Part shown: positions 7,805 to 21,070 of the stretch, in pieces
Numbering within the stretch: the first letter of the stretch is position 1
How the letters are laid out: every line of letters starts with the position of its first letter
Assembly (NCBI GenBank): GCA_031261295.1
Contig: JAISKT010000283.1
Location: 1-36,325 of the forward strand
DNA from: Candidatus Symbiothrix sp.
GTDB lineage: Bacteria; Bacteroidota; Bacteroidia; Bacteroidales; Azobacteroidaceae
Reading direction: 5' to 3'
Length of the DNA stretch: 36,325 nucleotides
The notes under the pieces: model-generated
The model's input: the letters and a program-made list of their open reading frames with translations, nothing else
Databases searched by the model: none
What the model was told of the DNA's origin: nothing
Position numbers and translations under genes: made by a program

Positions 7805-10612
7805 TCATTGATTGATTAGTTGAATAAAATATTGCTCTAATTCCATGGACGGATTGAACCTCCCGGAAGCCATGTATTGTTCAATACTCCGCCGGAACTG
7901 GCGGGCAGCCGGGCGTTGCTCCAAATTGGATACAATATCGGCGCTACACACAACCATTTTACCGGCGCCTACCTTCATTTCAAAAAGGATTCCTAATTTC
8001 CGGTTGGTAAACCAGTCGTCAATCAAATGCACCAACGGGCGAAAATCGGCAGGGAAGTCGTCCAAAACCATTGCAGCGCTTCCGGTTACGATCTCCCACC
8101 ATTGATAATCGCTGTAACCGTCGTTGGGAAAACCGGCAAAGACCGGATGATTCGGATCGCAATAAACGCCCAACTCGTGGGGCGCTTGTTTTCTCGACCA
8201 AGCCGTATTCCAGAAAATAGAAGAAAAGCCAACTCCGATGTTTCCGCCTTTCTCTGCGCGTAATACCTCTTTATTCAGACAGTACAAAACATTTTCTCCG
8301 GAACGGGCATGCGTGAGGGCATCTTCATAATCGGTAGTCACGTAGGGCTTGACTGAAATTTCTTGTTCTTTTTCGGGATATACCCAAAAATTCCATTGAT
8401 TTTTCGCCTGAAGCGAAGGAATTTTGACGGTAAAAACCAATTGAGATGGCTCGCTGACGGAAGATAAATCAAATTCAATATCCGAAACCGGAATGCAATT
8501 ATCAATGGGTAAATCACGGACGATTTTTCCTTCAGCTAATATCTTTTTCGAGGCATCGGTAATTTCCCATTCGATGCTTGCACCGGAAACAGGTTGTTCA
8601 TCGAAATGAGCGATTTCTATGGATGCTTTGAATGTTTCCTTATTCGTCCAAATCAATTTCGACATTCGCGCTAAAGGAACGGTACGGTTACAAAACATCG
8701 AATATTCCCGGCTATCGACATACCCTTTGGGTTCCCAAAAAGCGTTGAGAACGCCGACCAAAGCGGTGCCTTGTCCGGGAAAATCGTGCAAGTCCAACAA
8801 TTGGAATCCGGCGAATCCGGGTGTTCGCAAGGCGCCTTCTATATCGGCTTTGTAACACAAAGTTTGCAAACGACCGGAAGCATATAAAAATTTACCGGCT
8901 AAATCGCCCATCCGGTGTTCGATTAGACTTTCACGGAATATCTCAAAGTTCTTGGCTTTTAATACGCCTGTATATTTCGGAATTTCACTGAAATCGGGAT
9001 AGGCGCACCATTGTCCGATCTCGTGGCTGATGGTGGGTATGGGTTTCTTTTGTGTGATTGTGCGGAAATCATAATCCGTTCGGGGCGGTTCGGCATTGAG
9101 GATGCTTTTCAGTTCGGCGCCCCATGCCTGAATGCGCGGATCGGGAGTATTCCAATAATCGGCGTTCGGAACGTAGGGCCAGCCGGCAGCCGTAGTATAG
9201 ACCCGGCGGGCATCTTTGGCTTTCCAATAATCGACGAATTGGGATAAATATTCGGTATAATGAGGTCCCGCCGGCTCGTTTCCATACGCCATCAGACAGA
9301 AGGACGGATGGTTTCCAAATTCTTTCACAATCCGGTCGCTTTCGGCATAAAACCAGTCATCTTGCGGATCGCCGTTGCCGACGGTCGCCCAACCGCCACA
9401 TTCGATTTGCAGGTAGATGCCTTTGCGGTCGGCGACTTCAAAAGCCACTTCCGGCGGACACCACGAATGAAAACGGACATGATTCAGTCCAAATTCTTTG
9501 CAACGGTCATAGATTCTTTCCCAATCCGAAACATTGGTGGAAGGATATCCGGTCAGCGGAAATATAGCGGACTCCAATGTTCCCCGAAAGAAAATGGGTC
9601 GCCCATTCAAATGGAAGCGGGTTCCTTCGGCTTTGATTTCGCGCATACCGAAAGTAATTTCTTTGGTGTCGGTTCCCTCTTTTGAATTTAAAGCCACTTG
9701 CAATTGATACAAGTTCGGCTCAAATTCCGACCAAGTCAGCATATCGTTTCCCACTTCCAATTCTATCGTAATGGAGGATTGATTTTTAGGATTGATGCCA
9801 ACTTTCACCGGTTTCAAACCGACGGAACGGGAAGCATTGATCGTTTTTCCTTTGAGTTCGATTGTCGCTTTTCCACTTACAGGTTTGCCTGCTAAAGCGA
9901 TGACCACTTTCGCTTTCTTCGTATCCACATCAGGATATACATCCACTTGCTCAATGTAGATTGCCGGTTTTTCCGAAAGGGAAATATTCCCAATAATACC
10001 ATTCCAATTGCTTTGTGTATGGTCGGAAACGCTATGGGCATTAATGCCCACCGGAACGTGCAAGCGGTTATCCACCCGAATGGTCAACACCTGTTTTCCT
10101 GTTCCGTTGATTATGTAACGATGAGGAGTTAGCAAGGATTCGTTTTCCCCGATTTTCTTTCCATTGACAAAAAGGCTGGTTTGCCAATGCGCCCGTTCCA
10201 ATTCCAATTCAATGTGTTTATTTTTCCAGGAAGCCGGAATTTCAATCTCCCGTTGATACCAGGCAACTCCCACATACTGTTTTTCCGGTTGCAACCAAAA
10301 GGGTATCTTGATGTTATCCGGCCTGCGGTATTTTTCGTAAACATCGGATTTGAAGTAGGTGCTGTCGATAATCTGTCCCGTCCATTGTGTTTCAAGCGTA
10401 ACATCGTTGCCATAACCTTGTGCCTGTAAGGAACCGGGGAGTTTTATTTTCCCTGTCAACGGGCGGTTATACCATTGTTCCGTCAGTCCGGCATCTTCCG
10501 GATCCAAGGCAAAAGACCATTCGCCGGAAAGGTCAATGCGATGTATAGCGGGGCTTTTGCCATACGCACTCAGACAGGTGCAGAGGAGAATTAACAAAAG
10601 GGTCTTTTTCAT
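7805..10612 (-). CDS. GH2-family glycoside hydrolase, substrate uncertain
   Basis: This is a 935-residue secreted protein with a signal peptide (about 1-18), a jelly-roll sugar-binding domain, an immunoglobulin-like domain and a GH2 TIM barrel. It contains HVRFHSWCPPEVAFEVADRK, the acid/base Glu446 in YGNEPAG and the probable nucleophile Glu531 in SHEIGQW. The HSWCPP and ECGGW segments mark a PUL-associated GH2 branch usually annotated only as sugar-binding or beta-galactosidase/glucuronidase-like. An extra C-terminal region of about 270 residues has no assignment I can defend. The ATG overlaps the stop of the upstream GH92 gene by 4 bp (ATGA, 10609-10612). It would remove a terminal sugar from imported oligosaccharides, but which sugar is not readable from the sequence. 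Confidence 0.88.
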   Translation of the reverse strand: MKKTLLLILLCTCLSAYGKSPAIHRIDLSGEWSFALDPEDAGLTEQWYNRPLTGKIKLPGSLQAQGYGNDVTLETQWTGQIIDSTYFKSDVYEKYRRPDNIKIPFWLQPEKQYVGVAWYQREIEIPASWKNKHIELELERAHWQTSLFVNGKKIGENESLLTPHRYIINGTGKQVLTIRVDNRLHVPVGINAHSVSDHTQSNWNGIIGNISLSEKPAIYIEQVDVYPDVDTKKAKVVIALAGKPVSGKATIELKGKTINASRSVGLKPVKVGINPKNQSSITIELEVGNDMLTWSEFEPNLYQLQVALNSKEGTDTKEITFGMREIKAEGTRFHLNGRPIFFRGTLESAIFPLTGYPSTNVSDWERIYDRCKEFGLNHVRFHSWCPPEVAFEVADRKGIYLQIECGGWATVGNGDPQDDWFYAESDRIVKEFGNHPSFCLMAYGNEPAGPHYTEYLSQFVDYWKAKDARRVYTTAAGWPYVPNADYWNTPDPRIQAWGAELKSILNAEPPRTDYDFRTITQKKPIPTISHEIGQWCAYPDFSEIPKYTGVLKAKNFEIFRESLIEHRMGDLAGKFLYASGRLQTLCYKADIEGALRTPGFAGFQLLDLHDFPGQGTALVGVLNAFWEPKGYVDSREYSMFCNRTVPLARMSKLIWTNKETFKASIEIAHFDEQPVSGASIEWEITDASKKILAEGKIVRDLPIDNCIPVSDIEFDLSSVSEPSQLVFTVKIPSLQAKNQWNFWVYPEKEQEISVKPYVTTDYEDALTHARSGENVLYCLNKEVLRAEKGGNIGVGFSSIFWNTAWSRKQAPHELGVYCDPNHPVFAGFPNDGYSDYQWWEIVTGSAAMVLDDFPADFRPLVHLIDDWFTNRKLGILFEMKVGAGKMVVCSADIVSNLEQRPAARQFRRSIEQYMASGRFNPSMELEQYFIQLINQ

Positions 10613-12813
10613 TTGTCCGTCATTTCAAATACCAATGTTCCACCTTGCATCAATTGCTTGTAAGTCAATTTGTAATCGGTAACCGGCCGGTCATTCAACC
10701 GGATACTTTTTACATATTTATTCTTTTCGGATAAATTGGTTGCGATCACGGTAAATGTTTTATTATCGGGCAAATGAATCGTTGCCTTGGGCAGTTGGGG
10801 CGCTCCCAACACGTATTCTCCCGAAACGGGATTGACCGGATAGAAACCCAAGGAAGAGAAAATATACCACGCCGACATTTGTCCGCAGTCGTCGTTTCCG
10901 CACAGACCGTCGGGCTTCGGCAAATAAAACCGGTCGAAAATTTCGCGGACAAGTTCTTGTGTTCTTTCCGGTTTCCCTGCCAAAGTATATAAATAGACGA
11001 TATGGTGACTGGGTTCGTTTCCATGCGCGTATTGCCCGATCAGTCCGGTTACATCCGAAACAAAACCTTCGCTTGATACATCGGATTCCAAGATGAACAA
11101 TGAATCCAATTTGGTGGTAAAATACTCATTTCCACCCATCAGGTCTATTAAACCGGCTACATCGTGCTGTACATGCCAGGTATATTGCCAGGCATTGCCT
11201 TCGGTATAATCGCCGCCCGAAGTGCCGGCATGAGACAGGGAGAATGAATTGAATGGCGTACGCCACTGGCCGTTGCTGTCTTTCGCCCGCATGAGTTTGG
11301 TTTCGGGATCGAACAGGTTTTTATACTGTTCCGAACGTTTTTTGAAAAAAGCATAGTCGTCTTTTAATCCTAATTCCTGAGCCAGCAAGGAAGCGCAATA
11401 ATCATCGTAAACGGCTTCCAATGTGCGGGATACGGATTCTTCTTTGACCGAATCCAAGGGGTAATAGCCTAATTTGTCGTAAACCGTCCAAGGCGATTTC
11501 AAATGATTTTCGGTCAATGATTTTTTTATCAGTTCAAATGCCCGGTTCTTGTCGATCCCGGGAAAATTTTTCAGGCAGGCTTCCACAATTACGGGAACAG
11601 CGTGGTTGCCGATCATACAATGATTTTCTTTGCCCCACAATGCCCAAACGGGCAAATACCCTTGTGCATCGGCGTGAAGCAACATGGTGTTCACTATATC
11701 GCTTACTTTATCCGGATTTGTGAGGGTATAAAGCGGATGGGCAGCCCGGTACGTGTCCCATAACGAAAGCGTGGAGTAATAGCAACAAAAAGGCGATTGA
11801 TGAATTTCATCGTTGGCGCCCCGGTATTTTCCATTAACATCTGCAATATTGTTGGGCTGAATCATCAAATGGTACATGGATGTATAGAAACTCATTTTCT
11901 GTTCATCCGTCCCTTCAATCTCTATTTTAGACAGATTGGTTTCCCAGGCTTGTTGCGCATTCTTTTTCACCTGGTCGAAATTCCCGTTTTTGGATTCGAT
12001 CGCCAGATTTAATTTGGCGCCTTCTACGCTGACGGTAGAAAAGGCTGTTTTTACCTGCAATTGTTTGTTTCTTCCCAAGTGGTAATAGAAAACATATTTG
12101 GGCGCTTTATCCCGACTGTCTTGGAGGACTTCTTTTTTCTCCGTGAAAGGCGTATCAAATTCGATGACGAAGAACAATTGCCTTTCTACCCAGCCTTTTA
12201 AAGTCAGATGTCCGGTAATGGTTCGGTTGTCTTCGATCGTCACTTCTGCCAACAGTACATGTTTGTGTTGGTCTTCCGGCGCTCCGCCAATGCCATTTTG
12301 AAAATCAATGAACAGGGCGGGATTGTCTTTCAGATAGTTGAAACGATAAAATGCAACATGAGGCGAGCAGGTTATTTCGGCTTTTACCGCATTGTCGATC
12401 AGTTCTACGGCATAATAACCGGGGACGGCAATTTCGGTTTCTTTTGAAAAAAGACTTTTGAAATCGTCCCGGGGCGTTCCGGAGAAAGGAGAAAAAAGAA
12501 TATCGCCCAAGTCGGGACAACCCGTACCATTCAGCCGGTTTTGAGAAAAACCTTCCATGATCGAATCGTTGTAGGTATATCCGCTGCAATATTCCCAGTC
12601 GTAATGTCCGGTTTGGGGACCGGGTTGCATCATGCCGAACGGATAGGTGGCATTCGGGAACGTGTGTCCGTTGTAATCGGTTCCGATAAACGGATTCACT
12701 TGTTGTCCGTACCGAAATTTATCTTTTTCTGCCGTACAGCAGCAGGCAGTTAAAAATACGATGAGTGTGAAGAATAAATAAGTCTTTTTCATGATTTTTT
12801 TAGCATTATACAT
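10609..12813 (-). CDS. GH92 exo-alpha-mannosidase, lipoprotein
   Basis: GH92 enzymes are calcium-dependent inverting exo-alpha-mannosidases. The protein shows the family opening YVNPFIGT-like QQVNPFIGTDYNGHTFPNA, then FGMMQPGPQTGHYDWEYCSG. The catalytic region carries GNEPSHHIVYLY and NDDCGQMSAWYIFSSLGFYP. Length (734) is normal. The better start is probably the internal ATG at 12792 (MKKTYLFFTLIVFLTAC), because it gives a standard lipoprotein signal with lipobox LTAC and leaves 35 bp to the upstream gene. The ATG at 12813 would add seven residues. The gene ends in a 4-bp ATGA overlap with the following GH2. As a lipoprotein without a T9SS tail, it would act at the outer membrane or in the periplasm. 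Linkage specificity is unknown. Confidence 0.93.
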   Translation of the reverse strand: MYNAKKIMKKTYLFFTLIVFLTACCCTAEKDKFRYGQQVNPFIGTDYNGHTFPNATYPFGMMQPGPQTGHYDWEYCSGYTYNDSIMEGFSQNRLNGTGCPDLGDILFSPFSGTPRDDFKSLFSKETEIAVPGYYAVELIDNAVKAEITCSPHVAFYRFNYLKDNPALFIDFQNGIGGAPEDQHKHVLLAEVTIEDNRTITGHLTLKGWVERQLFFVIEFDTPFTEKKEVLQDSRDKAPKYVFYYHLGRNKQLQVKTAFSTVSVEGAKLNLAIESKNGNFDQVKKNAQQAWETNLSKIEIEGTDEQKMSFYTSMYHLMIQPNNIADVNGKYRGANDEIHQSPFCCYYSTLSLWDTYRAAHPLYTLTNPDKVSDIVNTMLLHADAQGYLPVWALWGKENHCMIGNHAVPVIVEACLKNFPGIDKNRAFELIKKSLTENHLKSPWTVYDKLGYYPLDSVKEESVSRTLEAVYDDYCASLLAQELGLKDDYAFFKKRSEQYKNLFDPETKLMRAKDSNGQWRTPFNSFSLSHAGTSGGDYTEGNAWQYTWHVQHDVAGLIDLMGGNEYFTTKLDSLFILESDVSSEGFVSDVTGLIGQYAHGNEPSHHIVYLYTLAGKPERTQELVREIFDRFYLPKPDGLCGNDDCGQMSAWYIFSSLGFYPVNPVSGEYVLGAPQLPKATIHLPDNKTFTVIATNLSEKNKYVKSIRLNDRPVTDYKLTYKQLMQGGTLVFEMTDK

Positions 12814-12827
12814 TGAAATAATAGGTA

Positions 12828-13997
12828 TCAGTTTTTTTGCAATAGATTCAAGAGCTTGCGATCGAGTTTGTGTCCGTACCAGTTTTCATACGCCACGTCT
12901 TGCCTTCCCGAATCGAGCAACCCGAAAGAGCCCCGGAAATTCCACAAACTCCATCCGATGCCGTTGGGCGTCAGGATATCCAGCACGTCGGTAAACCAGG
13001 CAAGGAAAGTGTCGTGAGGCGTTTTATTGTAACAGCCACATTCGCCGCAATGGACGCCGACTCCTTGTTTGACCAAGTCTATCCAGGGACGGTAAAAATC
13101 TTCCAACATTTTTTTGTCATATACGCGTCCGTTGATTTCTCCGGGCCACACCGGCAAAACGGGATCGTCGGGATAGCCGCCCCAGATATTACGGAAATGC
13201 GTCAATTTTCCGGGATTGTATCCCCGGCAACTTTGGCTGACATTCAAATCCGCCAGTTCGGGAACAGCCACGGAACCGGAATCGTTACCATCGGCAATAA
13301 TCAAGCGATCGGGATTATACTTGTGAATCGTCTCAATACATCCGATAACGATTTTCCGGTAAATAGAGGTGTCTTTGAGGGAAGGCTCATTTAATAAATC
13401 GAAACTCAACCGTTCGGGAGATACATTTTTGAATCGTTTCGCCCACATATCCCAATGGGTATAAAAGGCTTGTTGCGCGGCTTCGTCTTCCCACAAATTG
13501 AAGGGTTCCTTGAAATCGTAATTGATGCAATAGCCGGGTGCGCGATGCAAATTCAGGTTGACATGCAGTTTGTATTTGTGCGCCAGATAGATCACATTTT
13601 CAATATTTTCGATGGCTTCTTCATTGAAACTGACCGTTTGTTCCGGAGTAATGTCTTTTTTCCCGTAACTATTGTAATTCACATAATAGGGGTAGGATAG
13701 GGGAATCCGTACAAAGTCGAAACCCCAGTCAGCGATCCATTTCAAATCCTGTTCGGTGGCGTCGAAAGGCAGGGGATCGAATCCGTCGTATAAAAACGGT
13801 TTGAAGAAGTTCAACAAGTTGAATCCTCTCCACCGGGGAAGTTTATTTTTCAGTGTCGGAATAGCTGACGGAGCAAGATTGCCTCCGAGTGTGCCCAATT
13901 GTCCGGTGGCGCCCAATCCGGTGGCGCCGAACAAGGCAATACCGGCAGCTCCTGCTGAGATTGTTTTCAAAAATTGGCGGCGATCGGTCTGACTCAT
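12828..13997 (-). CDS. GH5-family glycosidase with a Tat signal
   Basis: The N-terminus MSQTDRRQFLKTISAGAAG is a clear twin-arginine signal (RRQFLK), unlike its Sec-exported neighbours. The mature part is a clan GH-A barrel with the GH5 pattern. WRGFNLLNFF marks the first strand, the acid/base is Glu204 in DLLNEPS, the probable nucleophile is Glu319 in VHCGECGCYN, and a late barrel strand reads GWSLWNFRGSFGLLDSGR. GH5 spans cellulases, mannanases, glucosidases and others. The subfamily here resembles PUL enzymes of unknown or exo-type activity more than classical cellulases. Tat export implies folding, or cofactor binding, before translocation. It lies 4 bp after the FAD oxidoreductase gene, so the two are probably co-translated. 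Confidence 0.85.
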   Translation of the reverse strand: MSQTDRRQFLKTISAGAAGIALFGATGLGATGQLGTLGGNLAPSAIPTLKNKLPRWRGFNLLNFFKPFLYDGFDPLPFDATEQDLKWIADWGFDFVRIPLSYPYYVNYNSYGKKDITPEQTVSFNEEAIENIENVIYLAHKYKLHVNLNLHRAPGYCINYDFKEPFNLWEDEAAQQAFYTHWDMWAKRFKNVSPERLSFDLLNEPSLKDTSIYRKIVIGCIETIHKYNPDRLIIADGNDSGSVAVPELADLNVSQSCRGYNPGKLTHFRNIWGGYPDDPVLPVWPGEINGRVYDKKMLEDFYRPWIDLVKQGVGVHCGECGCYNKTPHDTFLAWFTDVLDILTPNGIGWSLWNFRGSFGLLDSGRQDVAYENWYGHKLDRKLLNLLQKN

Positions 13998-14001
13998 CTT
14001 T

Positions 14002-15861
14002 TTATTTGATTAGGGTATAAATACTTTTCAGAATTTCGCCCCGCGTTTTAGTGGAAGCATTGAATGAAATACCTGATTTTTCCGTCCATTCCCGGGCGGT
14101 ATCGGCATCCACCGGGTCGTCTAATCTTACATTCCAATCGGGTAAATAGCCTTTCAAACCCATATACTGGGTCATTTCAAAATCGGGATGACCGGTTTTA
14201 ATGTCCTTGAAATAGATTAATGTCGCGTGTTGTTTCAATAAGCGGCTTTGTATTTCTTCGACATTCACCTTTTGGAGGGATTCCTTCCGGTCGATAGCGA
14301 CTGAGGCAGCTGTTCCGGCGGCTTGTCCCAAAGCCATCCAACAAGGCTCCATGCGCAAGGTGGAAAATCCGACATGCGTAGCGGATGCCGGCACGGGAAT
14401 CAAGAGGTTGTTGACATTCTTCGGAAGAATCACTCCGTAAGGCACTGTATAAACGGCTGAACTGTAACTGAAAAAACCGTCCAACGCTATTTTATCGCCT
14501 TCTCTTTTGTGTACTGCATGGGAATCTAAAGCATAATGGCTTGCCGTGATGCTGTTGGCATAAAGCGGCGGGCGTTTACCTTCTTCAGCGGGGCGGGCAT
14601 CGTTCGCCGTAAAAATGTGTTCGCCTTGCAACCGTCTGCCTTCCCTGACATATACCTGACGGGGAAAATTCCCGTTATCCTGGTATTCGTCTTTGGATAA
14701 TCCCCATTCGCGACAGGCATTCCGGAAAGATTCGGGCAGTTCAGGGTCGTTCTGAGCAAACCAAAGCAATCCCAAGGTATATTCCTGAAGTCGTTGGGCG
14801 AATTGGTCTCTCCATTTCCATCCGGCCGTGGGCCACGGATAGTTTTCATCGGGCAAGTCGGTCGAAATCAAAGCTAAATGTTGATTATTCGAATCGGTTT
14901 TCCGGTTGGGAACATCCACTTGGTTGGAGATTTTGGCAATTCCCCAAGGGTCGCCGGGTATTTGGGTTTGCGCTCCCCCTTCTTGGAGGTGTTTTTTATT
15001 GGCTTGTTGCATTTCGACGGTTACTTCCAGCATACCTACGCCGGCATATCGTCCCAACAAGACATCATCAATCAAAGACACATAATCCGAACGTTTGTAA
15101 TGAGCCGGTTTAGCCGGTAGAAGGCGGTTGGCCGGATCATTGGTCAAACACAGGCGATAGTTATAGGCTTGCAATGCCTTGTCTGCTTCGTGCGTCGAGC
15201 CTTCTATTTCGGGACCTTCCCAGAGTTTATAAACCTTTCCGGCGCCGATTTCATTGTATTCGTTTTGTCCTTCGCGACCGAGGGAAAAGGGTACTCCGGC
15301 TGCCGCTCCAAGATCGCCTTCATACGTGGCGTCAATGAAAATTTTACCGGTATATTCCTCGGGTTTTTTTGTTTGCCGGTTATAAATACGGATACTTTGG
15401 ATGTTTCCGTCTGTTATTTGGATATTTTGGGGCAAAGCGTCGAATTGCCGTTGCCGGAGTATGGTAATGTTTTTCGCTTCGGGTTGCAGCATCCGGTCAA
15501 ATACTTTGGCCGCCACGTTGGGTTCGAAATGGTATCCGCCGCTGCACACTTTCGCTTGTGGAGAGTTTTCGCCATACGTTTCTTTATAATAAGCATAAAT
15601 ATGATCGACAAATTCTTTGAATAAACCGGTCGTTGCGCCGCGCGTACCAATATCCGTTGCACCCAAACCATTCACAGGTAAGCCGCCGATATAGTCGGTG
15701 CGTTCCAGAATGAGGGATGTTTTTCCTTCCCGCGAAGCGGCTATGGCCGTCATGATGCCGCCGGGTGTTCCGCCGACAATCACCAAATCGTATTTTTGAG
15801 TTTGAGCAATCAAACTGCCGGAAACGAATAATAAAAAGAAATATAAAACTGTTTTTTTCAT
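14002..15861 (-). CDS. Secreted FAD-dependent oxidoreductase of the PUL-associated type
   Basis: After a signal peptide (1-20) comes the dinucleotide-binding fold YDLVIVGGTPGGIMTAIAAS, a GGTPGG variant of the GxGxxG motif. LILERTDYIGGLPVNG follows, and a C-terminal FAD contact region reads EPCWMALGQAAGTAASVAI. This is the FAD_oxidored family (PF12831), often mislabelled xanthan lyase in databases and common in PULs. Biochemical roles are mostly unknown; oxidation of a sugar or cyclitol moiety is plausible. Length (619) is ordinary. Export of a flavoprotein through Sec means FAD must be added after translocation. A 296-bp gap full of palindromes separates it from the LacZ-type GH2 upstream. 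Confidence 0.88.
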   Translation of the reverse strand: MKKTVLYFFLLFVSGSLIAQTQKYDLVIVGGTPGGIMTAIAASREGKTSLILERTDYIGGLPVNGLGATDIGTRGATTGLFKEFVDHIYAYYKETYGENSPQAKVCSGGYHFEPNVAAKVFDRMLQPEAKNITILRQRQFDALPQNIQITDGNIQSIRIYNRQTKKPEEYTGKIFIDATYEGDLGAAAGVPFSLGREGQNEYNEIGAGKVYKLWEGPEIEGSTHEADKALQAYNYRLCLTNDPANRLLPAKPAHYKRSDYVSLIDDVLLGRYAGVGMLEVTVEMQQANKKHLQEGGAQTQIPGDPWGIAKISNQVDVPNRKTDSNNQHLALISTDLPDENYPWPTAGWKWRDQFAQRLQEYTLGLLWFAQNDPELPESFRNACREWGLSKDEYQDNGNFPRQVYVREGRRLQGEHIFTANDARPAEEGKRPPLYANSITASHYALDSHAVHKREGDKIALDGFFSYSSAVYTVPYGVILPKNVNNLLIPVPASATHVGFSTLRMEPCWMALGQAAGTAASVAIDRKESLQKVNVEEIQSRLLKQHATLIYFKDIKTGHPDFEMTQYMGLKGYLPDWNVRLDDPVDADTAREWTEKSGISFNASTKTRGEILKSIYTLIK

Positions 15862-15894
15862 CTATTTAGAATATAATATTTTACGTATTTGGGA

Positions 15895-16088
15895 TACGCC
15901 GGAAGGCGTAAAATTTGAATAACCCCGTACAAGCGTAGCGCAGTGCGGGGTGCGAAATGGCACACTCCTATCCGGAACTCCGTAGGAGTTCAACCCACTT
16001 CGGGGTTGCAGGGAGAGGAAGTATCCATATACCCCGCACTGCGCTACGCTTGTACGGGGTTATCCAAATGAAAGTCCTTTCGGACTTT
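15895..16088. repeat. Palindrome mosaic framed by a perfect 31-bp inverted repeat
   Basis: This fills most of the gap 15862-16157. The outer arms, 15921-15951 and 16031-16061, are perfect 31-bp inverted copies starting AACCCCGTACAAGCG. Inside are the hairpins AACTCC-gta-GGAGTT (15976-15990) and CAACCC-acttcg-GGGTTG (15991-16008). Outside are TACGCC-ggaa-GGCGTA (15895-15910) and AAAGTCC-tttc-GGACTTT (16071-16088). No protein is encoded. The layout resembles REP/BIME-type non-autonomous elements. It lies between two co-directional genes of the PUL, so it would be transcribed and highly structured. Confidence 0.75.
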
Positions 16089-16157
16089 TCCGTCCTAATC
16101 ATTCCCCTGTGTGTCTCTATTATTGTCATGTGTGTTTCACAAATGCTGTATTATTAT

Positions 16158-20787
<4,630 letters not shown>

Positions 20788-20792
20788 ATAAA

Positions 20793-21059
20793 TTAAACTG
20801 TTTTTTCTTCTTTCCTCTTAACAAGACAAAAATAGATTCCCGACAAAAGGAGAATATACGGCAGGGAGTCCGGAATAGGCTCGGCTTCTACTGTCGGTGC
20901 GTCGGTTGGCGTATCTGTCAGGCCGATTCTACTATCACCCCCCGAACCGGCTGATGATTTACTTAACCAACTTTCCGTATTTTCTTTCATATCTGCAACT
21001 GCAAACTGGCAAGTGGCGAGCAGGCAAACAATAGCTATAATAAATTTCTTTGTTTTCAT
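20793..21059 (-). CDS. Small secreted protein with C-terminal membrane anchor, unknown function
   Basis: The 88-residue protein is not a family I can name. It has a signal peptide (about 1-22, ending AVA), and a polar low-complexity middle with SSAGSGGDS and TPTDAPTVEAE. The C-terminus PIPDSLPYILLLSGIYFCLV ends in the basic tail KRKEEKTV. The motif, hydrophobic helix and basic tail together resemble a tripartite sorting or anchoring signal in the style of PEP-CTERM or LPXTG proteins. I cannot tie it to a known sortase class. Spacing is 5 bp to GH16 and 11 bp to the beta-helix gene, so it is almost certainly co-expressed with two T9SS cargo proteins. It is conserved in arrangement rather than random, because the ORF has a clear signal peptide and tight operon spacing. 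Confidence 0.6.
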   Translation of the reverse strand: MKTKKFIIAIVCLLATCQFAVADMKENTESWLSKSSAGSGGDSRIGLTDTPTDAPTVEAEPIPDSLPYILLLSGIYFCLVKRKEEKTV

Positions 21060-21070
21060 ATTTTTATCTT

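Noticed and set aside
15862..16157. Possible small protein gene in the palindrome block (71-codon plus-strand frame at 15957-16172)
   Set aside because: Most of its codons come from the hairpins themselves and it runs into the opposite GH2 gene; it has no start context or homology that I can see.
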